Source: Paenibacillus tyrphae
GTDB lineage: Bacteria > Bacillota > Bacilli > Paenibacillales > NBRC-103111
Length of the DNA stretch: 64,000 nt
Direction: 5' to 3'
Assembly: GCF_000722545.1 (NCBI RefSeq)
Contig: NZ_JNVM01000033.1
Location: 62,001 to 126,000 of the forward strand
The translations under genes were made by a program, and so were the position numbers. The notes under the pieces were generated by a model. The model did not search any database and was not told where the DNA came from. It saw only the letters and a list, made by a program, of their open reading frames with translations. Numbering within the stretch: position 1 is the first letter of the stretch; each line of letters starts with the position of its first letter. This document shows positions 1-8,798 of this stretch, piece by piece.

Positions 1-569
1 AAGCGATGGGTAAGTTTGTGCAAACGCCCGTCGATATGCTCGCGGATGGCGGCTTCTTGCATCTCGTTTCTCATGTCGAGCAGATGATTCACTTGGGCTT
101 TGAGCATTTGGATTTCCTGCTCCACTTCATTCTTATGGAACAACTGCTCCAATTGCCCGACGGTGTCCCGATATTCGTAAATCACTTTTTCCGCGGCGCC
201 CTTTTGCTCGGTAATTCGGATAACTGCGCCTTGCTTGTACGTATAGACCATCGTGTATGCTGCATAAATGCGATGCACGATCGCGTCGCCTTTAAATTCG
301 GCTACGGCTTTGCGCATCAGGTTGACCAAATTTTTGTTGCGGATGCGGCATGTTCCCCGGCATACATACAAGTTCATTTCACGTTCGAACGACAGCACGA
401 TTTCTTCGCCGGCGTCGTCCGGCAATACCACCTCTTGATTTCCGTTTTCGAGTACTTTGACTTGCAGAGAGGCTCCGTGATCGACAAACATCCGAATGAA
501 CTTGGCCATCTCGGCTTCCGTAAGCTGCAGGCAGGTTTTGACGTATTCGGTCGCTAACCTAATTGCCAT
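1..569 (-). CDS. Conserved hypothetical protein, C terminus beyond the window
   Basis: The minus-strand frame opens with ATG at 569 and stays open for 189 codons to the left edge, so the C terminus lies outside. A GAGGG ribosome site sits just upstream. The first 130 residues look like a compact mixed alpha/beta domain with a cysteine pair (Cys70, Cys74 in YVCRGTCR). From about residue 140 the protein is charged and heptad-like, probably a coiled coil. I remember similar proteins in Paenibacillus-type genomes, sometimes labelled as a non-ribosomal peptide synthetase module, but no adenylation, condensation or carrier motif is visible here, so I assign no function. Its nearest neighbour is the RND exporter, also on the minus strand. 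Confidence 0.7.
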   Translation of the reverse strand, partial: MAIRLATEYVKTCLQLTEAEMAKFIRMFVDHGASLQVKVLENGNQEVVLPDDAGEEIVLSFEREMNLYVCRGTCRIRNKNLVNLMRKAVAEFKGDAIVHRIYAAYTMVYTYKQGAVIRITEQKGAAEKVIYEYRDTVGQLEQLFHKNEVEQEIQMLKAQVNHLLDMRNEMQEAAIREHIDGRLHKLTHR

Positions 570-749
570 AAAAATCCCTCGATTCATTTTTTTCAAACCA
601 TGTGTCTGTGAGCCTGATTCTATTGTCTATATACATTATACTACATAATTATTTAATATTCCTGCCAGGCAGCCATTGATTTTCGCCGGAAATCAGAAAA
701 TTCCGCGTTTTCCTCGCAGAAGGACGGCATAAAAGCTTAAAAACTCGCT

Positions 750-3700
750 TTACCTCCTTTTGTTCCGCAGTTCCCTGCGGCGCTGACGATGAAAAAACAA
801 TTCATACATCACCGGCACGATGACCAGCGTCAGCAGCGTCGACGTAACCAAGCCCCCGATCACGACAACGGCAAGCCCTTTGGAAATCAAACTGCCCTCC
901 GATTCGGTCAGCGCCAAAGGAATCAACGCGCAGACGGTAGCGAATGCGGTCATCAGAATAGGACGCAGCCGCGTTTTGCCCGCTTCGATAAGCGCCTCGC
1001 GTATGTTTAATCCGCTGTCGCGGTTTTGACGCACCCGGTCGATCAGTACAATCGCATTCGTCACGACGATGCCGACCAGCATCAACAGCCCGATCATGGC
1101 GCTGACTGACAGCGGCTCTCCGGTCAAATACAGGCCGAACGCAGCGCCAACCGGTACGAACAACAGCGAAGACAAGATGATGAACGGAACGCGCGCTTGG
1201 CCAAAGGTAACGAGCATCACCAAATAAACCAACCCGATGGCCGCGGCAATCGCCACGCCCAGATCCTTAAACGTCTTCTCCGTCTCGTCGCTACCGCCCC
1301 CGAAACCGAGCGTAACGCCATCCGGCAGCGGGACAGCGGAAGCCGCGTCCTTCACCTCCTGTGTCGCTTGACTGATGTTGTTTCCGGTCAGCTCCGCGCT
1401 GACCGCGGCGTAGGGCTTGCCGTCCAGCTTCTGAATCGCGGATACGGTATCGGATGCTTCGACGGCCGCGACATCGCGGAGCAGCACCGGGCCTTTTTTG
1501 CCAAACAGCGGCATTTGCTCCAGCTCGGCGACATTGGCAGGGCCCGCCGTATAGGTGGCCTGCAGCTTTTGCGGCTTGCCCTCCAGCTTGTACGTGCCGA
1601 TCTCGACCGGCTTGGTCCGATCCGCGACGAGTCCGAGCACCAGTTGGGGGTCGACTCCCGCCGCAGCGGCTTTCCCGGGATCGATGCGGACGGTCCACTG
1701 CCGCTGCTTTTCGCGGAAATTGTTTTGCACCGAGCGCAGATAAGGTATCTGCTTCAGCCGGTCCTCCATCCGCTTGGCGGCTTCCCCCAGTTGGTCCGGT
1801 TGGCTGCCGAACAGCCGGACTTCGACGCTTGTTCCGGTCATAGAGCCGCCGGAGCTCATTTCCTGCACCGTTACGCTCCCCTCCGGCGAGCTCTTTTTAA
1901 CGATGGCATCCATCTTGACCGCGAGCGTCTTAACAATGGCTTCGATATCGGCCGATCGATTCACGCTCATCATGTATTGCGCCTGATTTTCCTGCTTGAG
2001 ACCGGAGCGGTAATCAAGCCCGCCAATGGTTGTAAATACGTATTCGAAGACGTTCGGCTGTTCGCGGAGCATCTTTTCAATTTCTTTGGATATTTCGTTC
2101 GTTTTCTGAAGCCGAGAAGCGGGCGGCAGCTGTACTCCGGCGGCGACGATCCTCTGTTTTTCGTTCGGCAGAAAAATAAATCCGAGCTTCGGCACCAGCA
2201 GAAGCGACCCGGCAAGCACCGCCAGCGAAACGGCGATGACGGACCATTTGTGCCGCAGCGCCGAGGTGAGCATTGCCGCATACCCCCGCTGCAACGCGCT
2301 TTCCCGCTCCTCCGTCTCCCGGATGCGGCCGAACGAAGCTTTGGCCAGAATCGGGACGAGCGTAACGGCGACAAGCAGCGAAGCAATGAGTGCAAAGACG
2401 ACGGTCAGCGCGAACGGCTTAAAAAACGTTCCGGTAATCCCCCCTACGAAGCCGAGCGGTAAAAACACGACGACGGTCGTCAAGGTGGACGATGTGATCG
2501 CGCCCATAATCTCTTTGGTCGCATCCAGCGTAATTTGCGTCCGGTCTTCGCCGGGCTTTCTTTGGCTCATGCGCCTGTAAATATTTTCGATCACCACGAT
2601 GCTGTCGTCGACCACCCGGCCTACCGCAACGGCCATGCCGCCCAGCGTCATGATGTTCAGAGTGATGTCCATTTGATTCAAGACGATCGATGCGATCAAT
2701 AAAGACAAAGGAATAGATAAGACGGCGATGAGCGTCGCTCTTAGATTCCTCAGAAACAGAAGTACTGCCAAAGAGGCGAAAAGCGCTCCGTACAGCCCTT
2801 CTCTCTGCAGGCTTTCGACCGACTTTTTGATCCCTTCCGACTGATCGAAAGCGAGCGTGTAATCGATCCGGTCCCGGTGCTTATTCAGTACGGCGAATGC
2901 CTGATCGGCGATTTGGACCGTATTGGCATCCTGCTTTTTGGAAATGGATAGGGCCAGGGCGCTTTTGTCGTTGTAGCGTACCAGCTCGGATGCTTCCTCT
3001 ATCGGCTGCACAGCGGCGATATCTTCCAGCGCGATCTCTGCAGGGACAGGTGGGAAACCCGTCTGGACATCGAGCGCAAGCCGCTTCAATTCCTGAATGC
3101 CTGCGGCGCGCTGCTCGACCCGGACCGGGATAACCAGATCGTTCTCGACAACGGAACCGGCCGGGAAGGATAAAAATAGCCCCTGCACTTTTTGCTGAAT
3201 TTGGGTTAAGGTTAAATTATACGCTTTGGCTTGGGCGGGGTCGACGGCAATTCGGATATAGCTTTCCTTTAATCCGCCTGCCGCGACGCTGCTGACTCCG
3301 GAGATTTTTTCCAGTTCCGGCTGAATGTCCTGAACGATAAGCTCTTCAATGGAATCGCTCTGCTTCGAGAATATGGCCAGGTTTAGTATAGGCAGCGCGC
3401 TGAAATTCAATCGCGTCACTTTGGGCGTCACGCCTTCGGGAAGCTTCAGTCCCTTGAACGCGTCCTCTGCCTGACGGGAAGCCAGTTCCATATCCGTCCC
3501 GACCGGGTACTTCATCTGCACCACGGCGAAGCTTTCCATCGATTGGCTCGTTAACGATTCCAGGCCGCTGAGCGCTTTCAAGCTTCGTTCCAGCTCACGA
3601 ATGACCCGCTCCTCCACATCGGCCGGAGATGCCCCGGGATACACAGCCTGCACCGTTAGCGTGGGCAGTTCCACATTCGGCAGCAGGTCCACTTTCAGGG

Positions 3701-3794
3701 ACGTGAAAGCATATATTCCGCCGAGGATAAGCAGGATGGAGCCTAACACGATGGCGGCCGCATTTTTTAAGCTGAAACGGGTTAGTAGGTTCAA
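750..3794 (-). CDS. RND-family efflux transporter permease (AcrB/SwrC type)
   Basis: This is an inner-membrane proton-driven exporter of about 1014 residues, the usual length for Gram-positive HAE1/SwrC-type RND proteins. It has the two-fold RND layout: a first membrane segment near residues 10-30, a large extracellular loop (GASPADVEERV), a membrane block containing the conserved GGMAVAVGRVVDDSIVVIEN-type helix, then a second loop and second membrane block. The start is taken as TTG at 3794, giving MNLLTRFSLKN as in relatives, with GAGGAG about 12 nt upstream. An in-frame TTG at 3845 has no ribosome site. No membrane-fusion protein gene is adjacent. SwrC in Bacillus exports surfactin-like lipopeptides; the substrate here is unknown. 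The stalk-domain gene is divergent. Confidence 0.93.
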   Translation of the reverse strand: MNLLTRFSLKNAAAIVLGSILLILGGIYAFTSLKVDLLPNVELPTLTVQAVYPGASPADVEERVIRELERSLKALSGLESLTSQSMESFAVVQMKYPVGTDMELASRQAEDAFKGLKLPEGVTPKVTRLNFSALPILNLAIFSKQSDSIEELIVQDIQPELEKISGVSSVAAGGLKESYIRIAVDPAQAKAYNLTLTQIQQKVQGLFLSFPAGSVVENDLVIPVRVEQRAAGIQELKRLALDVQTGFPPVPAEIALEDIAAVQPIEEASELVRYNDKSALALSISKKQDANTVQIADQAFAVLNKHRDRIDYTLAFDQSEGIKKSVESLQREGLYGALFASLAVLLFLRNLRATLIAVLSIPLSLLIASIVLNQMDITLNIMTLGGMAVAVGRVVDDSIVVIENIYRRMSQRKPGEDRTQITLDATKEIMGAITSSTLTTVVVFLPLGFVGGITGTFFKPFALTVVFALIASLLVAVTLVPILAKASFGRIRETEERESALQRGYAAMLTSALRHKWSVIAVSLAVLAGSLLLVPKLGFIFLPNEKQRIVAAGVQLPPASRLQKTNEISKEIEKMLREQPNVFEYVFTTIGGLDYRSGLKQENQAQYMMSVNRSADIEAIVKTLAVKMDAIVKKSSPEGSVTVQEMSSGGSMTGTSVEVRLFGSQPDQLGEAAKRMEDRLKQIPYLRSVQNNFREKQRQWTVRIDPGKAAAAGVDPQLVLGLVADRTKPVEIGTYKLEGKPQKLQATYTAGPANVAELEQMPLFGKKGPVLLRDVAAVEASDTVSAIQKLDGKPYAAVSAELTGNNISQATQEVKDAASAVPLPDGVTLGFGGGSDETEKTFKDLGVAIAAAIGLVYLVMLVTFGQARVPFIILSSLLFVPVGAAFGLYLTGEPLSVSAMIGLLMLVGIVVTNAIVLIDRVRQNRDSGLNIREALIEAGKTRLRPILMTAFATVCALIPLALTESEGSLISKGLAVVVIGGLVTSTLLTLVIVPVMYELFFHRQRRRELRNKRR

Positions 3795-3891
3795 TTCACT
3801 CTGACGCTCCTCGCTCAGGATGGAAAGCAAAGTCTCTTGCTCCAAGTTTGGGGTAAAAGGCGGCAGATTATACGAAGGAGGAATCCGCTGG

Positions 3892-5361
3892 ATGAAAAAT
3901 CATTTCATTCGTTTACGCCATACGGTCGGCGGGCTGGTTGCCGGGATTTTGCTCGCACTTGCCTCCGGCGCCCCCGCACAAGCCGAAGAAACGCCTGTCC
4001 CGATGCAGCTTCCTTCGTTCCCGGTTCAAGTGAACGGCCAAAAGATCGACAACGAGCAAAGGCCTTATCCCGTATTGACGTACAACAATATGGTCTATCT
4101 TCCAGTAAAGCCATTCGCGGACACCCTCGGGTTAGAAGTAACTTGGGACGCTGCCCGTGGGCTTAAGATTAGCCGCCGCGAGCGCCCTTCGGCGATACGG
4201 CCGACTGTTGAATCGAAGGAAAAAGCACCCGTAAGCCGGCGTTATGAAGCCGTACTGCCCGGATTCCCTATCGAAGTGAACGGTAAATCAGTTAACAACG
4301 CCAGCGAGCCGTATCCGCTGCTACTGGTGGATAATGTTTCCTATTTTCCGATGACCTGGCGTTTTACCCGTAACGAGTTCAGTTGGCGGACGGATTGGAG
4401 TGCGCAGGAAGGGTTTCAGCTTACAACGGAGCAGCAAAAGGTGCTGCACTGTATTATCGCCGAAGATACGGAAGCGCTCTATATGGAAGCCGAGTCAAAC
4501 CGGATGCTGAAGGTGAACAAAGATTTGAAAGGCGATCCGTCCCCGATAGACGACAAAGTGAAAGCTGGCGTGAGTCAGTTAGCGGAAAATCGGAAGCCTG
4601 GCGTGCCTTTTGCCGGGGATTCGAAGCAAGCCGCCGTGCGCCTGGGGGATTCGGTCTATTACAACAACATTGAATTGATGTCGCTCAAGCCGATTCTGGA
4701 AAAAGCCGCTGCGTTCTACGAATCGCAAACGGAATATACGAATAAAGGACTGGACGTGCAATCCAAAATTATGAAGCTCGACGACCGGACGGTGCTCGCT
4801 GTCATCTCGGTCTCAAGCTTTCTGCACATCCCGGCTCCTTACACGCCCTATACGCACGAGGCTTTCGTCATTCGGGACGGGAAAGCTTCATCCGTGCCGG
4901 ATTTGACCCAGGTGCCTACCCGCATCGTCCGTAACCCGGACGGTTCCTTCTGGATCGCCAGCGAAGCGGCAGACCGGATGACAAGCCGGACGCCGAACGT
5001 ATACGGTCAGCTCGCACTGCTGGACACCTCGGGACAGCTTCACGGCATGAACACGAAGCTTGGGGAAAAAGACATCGATCTGCTGGCTTCCACCGCCGAC
5101 GGCTTGACGGTCAAAGCCTACAGCGACCGTTTCAAAGCTTACCATGACAGCTTCATTCCGCTTGACGCGGAAGAACGGGAGACGTACTATCATTTGGACC
5201 TGCAGGGGAAAGAAACGCGGTTGTTTCTGTACAAAGGAGCAGGCAGAGGCTACGTGGACAGCAAGGGGCACATTTACGTCGTTGACCGTCAGGTGAACCG
5301 CATTTCCGACCTGACATCCGGGCAGAGCCGGATGTGGTGGGATTATGAGCTTAAACCGTAA
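3892..5361 (+). CDS. Secreted stalk-domain (copper amine oxidase N-like) protein
   Basis: The product is 489 residues with a signal peptide (positive start, then GGLVAGILLALASGAPAQA). Two tandem copies of the domain commonly named copper amine oxidase N-terminal or stalk domain follow: residues about 38-90 (LPSFPVQVNGQ...YLPVKPFADTLGLEVTW) and about 112-165 (LPGFPIEVNGK...SYFPM). The remaining 320 residues contain WD/beta-propeller-like stretches but no oxidase copper ligands, so this is not an amine oxidase. ATG 3892 is preceded by AAGGAGG at good spacing; an upstream in-frame ATG at 3820 is not. Such domains are frequent in Paenibacillus cell-surface proteins. The role here is unknown, probably wall-associated. 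Confidence 0.8.
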   Translation: MKNHFIRLRHTVGGLVAGILLALASGAPAQAEETPVPMQLPSFPVQVNGQKIDNEQRPYPVLTYNNMVYLPVKPFADTLGLEVTWDAARGLKISRRERPSAIRPTVESKEKAPVSRRYEAVLPGFPIEVNGKSVNNASEPYPLLLVDNVSYFPMTWRFTRNEFSWRTDWSAQEGFQLTTEQQKVLHCIIAEDTEALYMEAESNRMLKVNKDLKGDPSPIDDKVKAGVSQLAENRKPGVPFAGDSKQAAVRLGDSVYYNNIELMSLKPILEKAAAFYESQTEYTNKGLDVQSKIMKLDDRTVLAVISVSSFLHIPAPYTPYTHEAFVIRDGKASSVPDLTQVPTRIVRNPDGSFWIASEAADRMTSRTPNVYGQLALLDTSGQLHGMNTKLGEKDIDLLASTADGLTVKAYSDRFKAYHDSFIPLDAEERETYYHLDLQGKETRLFLYKGAGRGYVDSKGHIYVVDRQVNRISDLTSGQSRMWWDYELKP

Positions 5362-5370
5362 CCTCAAGCT

Positions 5371-5437
5371 AAAAAGGCTACTCCCGTTTATCGGCATAAG
5401 AAGCCGGAGATCGGGAAATAGCCTTTTTGATTTTCCG
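5371..5437. terminator. Bidirectional rho-independent terminator
   Basis: The arm AAAAAGGCTA-CTCCCG pairs with CGGGAAATAGCCTTTTT, and the A and T runs on either side serve both strands. It separates the convergent stalk-domain gene and engB. Confidence 0.8.
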
Positions 5438-5461
5438 CCCTCGGAGGGCGGTGTATTAACG

Positions 5462-6106
5462 TTATTGCTCGGCAGATTCGGGCTGCGTCTCGGGCTGTTC
5501 CTCCGCAGCCGTATCCGCGCCATAGCCGATCTTCTCCTCGATGATCTGCCACAGCTCGTCTTTCCCGAGTCCCAATTCGGACGAAAATAGGACGACCGGG
5601 TCCGACTTGTCCGCTCCCAGCGTTTCCTTGACGATCTTGAGATGCTGCTGCCATTTGCTGCGCGGAATTTTATCCGCTTTCGTCGTCACGATGCAAAGCG
5701 GCGTGCCGTGATGCTTCAGCCACGAATACATCGCTTGGTCGTCTTTGGACGGCGGATGGCGAAGATCGATCACGAGCAGCACCAGCTTCAAAAATTCCCG
5801 GTTGAGCAAATAGTTTTCGATAAATTTGCCCCATTTATCACGTTCCGTTTTGGATACCTGCGCATACCCATACCCCGGCAAATCCACGAAGAACAAATCG
5901 GAATTAATTTTGTAATAGTTCAATTGCTGTGTTTTGCCTGGCTTGGAGCTGGTACGGGCCAAGTTTTTTCGGTTGATCATCCGGTTGATCAGCGAAGACT
6001 TCCCTACATTCGAACGCCCTGCCAGAGCAATCTCCGGCAAGGCATCCGTAGGGTACTGGCTCGGACCAACCGCGCTGATGATGAATTCAGCTTGATTGAC
6101 CTTCAT
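5462..6106 (-). CDS. engB: Ribosome biogenesis GTPase EngB/YsxC
   Basis: This essential GTPase acts in 50S subunit assembly. Visible motifs: G1 GRSNVGKSS near residue 31, the switch region GKTQQLNYY, G3 DLPGYGYA, and G4 TKADK near residue 145. The length (214 residues) is slightly above the Bacillus protein because of an acidic, Gln/Glu-rich tail after about residue 195. ATG 6106 gives the family-typical start MKVNQAEF; a GTG at 6115 would add three residues, and neither start has a strong ribosome site. It lies downstream of lonA in the same direction, the conserved Bacillus order, but across a 240-nt gap holding a hairpin, so it may have separate expression. Confidence 0.95.
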   Translation of the reverse strand: MKVNQAEFIISAVGPSQYPTDALPEIALAGRSNVGKSSLINRMINRKNLARTSSKPGKTQQLNYYKINSDLFFVDLPGYGYAQVSKTERDKWGKFIENYLLNREFLKLVLLVIDLRHPPSKDDQAMYSWLKHHGTPLCIVTTKADKIPRSKWQQHLKIVKETLGADKSDPVVLFSSELGLGKDELWQIIEEKIGYGADTAAEEQPETQPESAEQ

Positions 6107-6202
6107 ACGTTTCACTCATTTCTTGGTGGAGCGTTGGGAAGGATGGAAAGGATATTATTTCTTCCTTTCTGCCGAACCGGGAAAAAATGGCTACTCCACC
6201 GC

Positions 6203-6258
6203 TCTTGAAATTCAAGTTGTCTATTATTATCCTTGGCGGATACAACTTGATTTCAAAG
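6203..6258. repeat. Inverted repeat in the lonA-engB gap
   Basis: TTGAAATTCAAGTTGT (from about 6205) faces ACAACTTGATTTCAAAG (6242-6258) across about 21 nt. The arms match except for one bulged base. No T run follows directly on the engB strand, so it is not a clear terminator; an mRNA-processing or attenuation hairpin is possible. Confidence 0.5.
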
Positions 6259-6346
6259 GCGGCCGTAAACTTTCCGTATCCATTTCTTCCCTTTCCTTTC
6301 GAAAAGAACCAATAATAACCCAAACAATCCAACCCAACGCCTGTTA

Positions 6347-8677
6347 TTATACGCCTACAGGCTTGACCAGAGCGTGTTCGAGCACTTCATCCATATGCGC
6401 GACCGGGATGAACGTCAGCTCGGAACGCACGCTCTCGGGAATTTCTTCGATGTCTTTGGCATTATCCTTCGGCAGCAGGACCGTGCGGATGCCGGCGCGG
6501 TGAGCGGCCAAGCATTTTTCCTTCAAGCCGCCGATCGGGAGCACGCGGCCGCGAAGCGTGATCTCGCCCGTCATCGCGACGTGACGCGAGACCGGGATAT
6601 TGGTCAAGGCCGAGATGAGCGCCGTGCCCATCGCAATGCCGGCGGACGGGCCGTCCTTCGGGATGGCGCCTTCCGGCATATGCACGTGGACATCGTATTT
6701 TTCATGGAAGTCCGGCTGAATTCCGAATTGCTCGACCCGCGAACGGGTGTAGCTGAAAGCCGCCTGAGCGGATTCCTTCATGACGTCTCCGAGCTTTCCG
6801 GTAAGCGTCAGCTTGCCGCTGCCGGGCATCACCGTCACTTCGATAACGAGCGTGACCCCGCCGACCTCCGTCCAGGCAAGCCCGGTCACCGCGCCGACCT
6901 GATCGCGCTCTTCCACCATGCCGTAGCGGAATTTCGGCTGGCCAAGATACTCCTTCAGGTTGTCGGCCTTCACATAGACGGCAGAGGCTCCGCCCACGAT
7001 TTCCTTGGCGGCCTTCCGGCAGATGGACGAAATTTGCTGCTCCAGGTTGCGGACGCCCGCCTCTCGGGTATATTCGCGCACCGTGCTCATGAGGGCGTCT
7101 TCGTCTACGACGAGCTGACCGTCCTGCAGCCCGTGATTTTCCTGCTGCCTCGGCAGCAAATAGTTACGCGCAATATGCAGCTTTTCGATTTCCGTGTATC
7201 CCGGAATGTACAGCACTTCCATCCGGTCAAGCAGCGGCCTCGGGATGTTGTGCACGGCGTTGGCCGTCGTCACGAACATGACGTTGGACAGGTCGAACGG
7301 CACTTCGACGAAGTGGTCGCTGAACGTGCTGTTTTGTTCCGGGTCCAATACTTCCAGCAGAGCGGAAGCCGGGTCACCGCGGAAATCCATCGCCATTTTA
7401 TCGATTTCGTCCAACAGGAAGACGGGGTTATTCGTTCCCGCGTTTTTCATCCCTTGAATAATCCGGCCCGGCATCGCGCCCACATACGTACGGCGGTGTC
7501 CGCGGATTTCCGCTTCGTCGCGCACGCCGCCCAAGGAAATGCGTACAAACTGCCGGCCGAGCGACCTGGCGATCGAACGGGCGATCGACGTCTTCCCGAC
7601 CCCGGGGGGGCCGACAAGGCACAGAATCGGTCCTTTGAGCTTCTTGACCAGCTTTTGCACGGCCAAATATTCAAGGACGCGCTCTTTCGGCTTCTCCAAG
7701 CCGTAATGATCCTGATTCAGAATTTCCTCGGCCTTGCGGATATCGAGGTCGTCCTCGGTCGATTGGGACCAAGGCAAGCCAAGCAGCCAGTCGATGTAGT
7801 TGCGGATGACCGAGCCTTCGGCGGAAGTCGCCGGCATCTTTTCGAGCCGGTCGATTTCCTTTTCGATCTTTTCCTTCACCTTCTCGGGCACGTCGCTTTG
7901 CGCAAGCTGGTTGCGCAGCTCTTCGACCTCTCCGGCCCGACCTTCTTTATCCCCGAGCTCCTTCTGAATCGCCTTCATTTGCTCGCGCAAGTAATATTCC
8001 TTCTGCGTCTTCTCCATCTGCTTCTTGACGCGCTGGCTGATCTTGCGTTCGAGCTCGAGCACTTCGCGCTCGTTGTTCAGGATACCGAGCAGCTTTTCGA
8101 GCCGGAGCCGGACATCCACGGTCTCTAAAATTTCCTGCTTATCTTTAATTTTTAACGATAAATGACTGCAAATCACGTCCGCGAGCCGCCCCGGTTCGTC
8201 AATATCGGATACGGCAGCCAACGTCTCCGGGGTCACTTTTTTCGAGAGATTGATATAATGTTCGAATTGGGTCAGCACCGTGCGCATCAGCGCGTCGATT
8301 TCGGGATCGGACGTTTCCTGCTCAGGGAGTTCCCTGACATGAACCTCGTAGTATTCGTCGTTAACCAAAAATTCCGCAATTTCGGCGCGAACGACGCCTT
8401 CCACAAGCACCCGAATCGTTCCGTTCGGCAGCTTGAGCATTTGCCGCACTTTCGATATCGTGCCGATCCGGTAAATATCCTCGGTTCTTGGCTCCTCGAT
8501 ATTCACCTCGGATTGCGAGCACAGCAGGATCATGCTGTCTTCGACCATAGCCTTCTCCAGGGCCCGTACCGACTTCTCCCTGCCCACATCCAAATGCAGA
8601 ACCATGCTCGGATACACCAGCAGCCCCCGGAGCGGAAGCAGCGGCAAGCGGCGCAATTTCTGTTTGCTCGTTCCCAT
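6347..8677 (-). CDS. lonA: ATP-dependent protease Lon (LonA)
   Basis: This cytosolic AAA+ protease degrades misfolded and regulatory proteins. The product of 776 residues matches Bacillus LonA in length. Order: N-terminal substrate-binding LON domain (LPLLPLRGLLVYPS), central coiled coil (about 190-300), AAA+ module with Walker A GPPGVGKTS near residue 350 and Walker B FLLDEIDK, and the C-terminal protease domain with the catalytic serine in KDGPSAG and lysine in GGLKEKCLAA. ATG 8677 has GGAGGTG at 8-nt spacing; the reading frame extends 11 codons upstream without a ribosome site. It follows lonB by 121 nt in the same direction. No CIRCE or CtsR box was found in front. Confidence 0.97.
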   Translation of the reverse strand: MGTSKQKLRRLPLLPLRGLLVYPSMVLHLDVGREKSVRALEKAMVEDSMILLCSQSEVNIEEPRTEDIYRIGTISKVRQMLKLPNGTIRVLVEGVVRAEIAEFLVNDEYYEVHVRELPEQETSDPEIDALMRTVLTQFEHYINLSKKVTPETLAAVSDIDEPGRLADVICSHLSLKIKDKQEILETVDVRLRLEKLLGILNNEREVLELERKISQRVKKQMEKTQKEYYLREQMKAIQKELGDKEGRAGEVEELRNQLAQSDVPEKVKEKIEKEIDRLEKMPATSAEGSVIRNYIDWLLGLPWSQSTEDDLDIRKAEEILNQDHYGLEKPKERVLEYLAVQKLVKKLKGPILCLVGPPGVGKTSIARSIARSLGRQFVRISLGGVRDEAEIRGHRRTYVGAMPGRIIQGMKNAGTNNPVFLLDEIDKMAMDFRGDPASALLEVLDPEQNSTFSDHFVEVPFDLSNVMFVTTANAVHNIPRPLLDRMEVLYIPGYTEIEKLHIARNYLLPRQQENHGLQDGQLVVDEDALMSTVREYTREAGVRNLEQQISSICRKAAKEIVGGASAVYVKADNLKEYLGQPKFRYGMVEERDQVGAVTGLAWTEVGGVTLVIEVTVMPGSGKLTLTGKLGDVMKESAQAAFSYTRSRVEQFGIQPDFHEKYDVHVHMPEGAIPKDGPSAGIAMGTALISALTNIPVSRHVAMTGEITLRGRVLPIGGLKEKCLAAHRAGIRTVLLPKDNAKDIEEIPESVRSELTFIPVAHMDEVLEHALVKPVGV

Positions 8678-8798
8678 CCGCGAGCACCTCCAGACTATAC
8701 TTACATGCATGTGATTTACATTTTATCAAAATTGATTTTAAAACACCAATCGGGGGCCGCCGGTTTCCGCTCTTACGAACAAAGAGACGCCAACCGCT

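Noticed and set aside
1197..2462. 421-codon open frame opposite the RND exporter gene
   Set aside because: Antisense shadow; the exporter reading is complete on the minus strand.
6374..8128. Long open frame of 584 codons opposite lonA
   Set aside because: It is a shadow of lonA: no ribosome site, Arg/His/Asp-rich composition typical of antisense reading of a GC-rich gene, and the minus strand encodes an unmistakable Lon protease.
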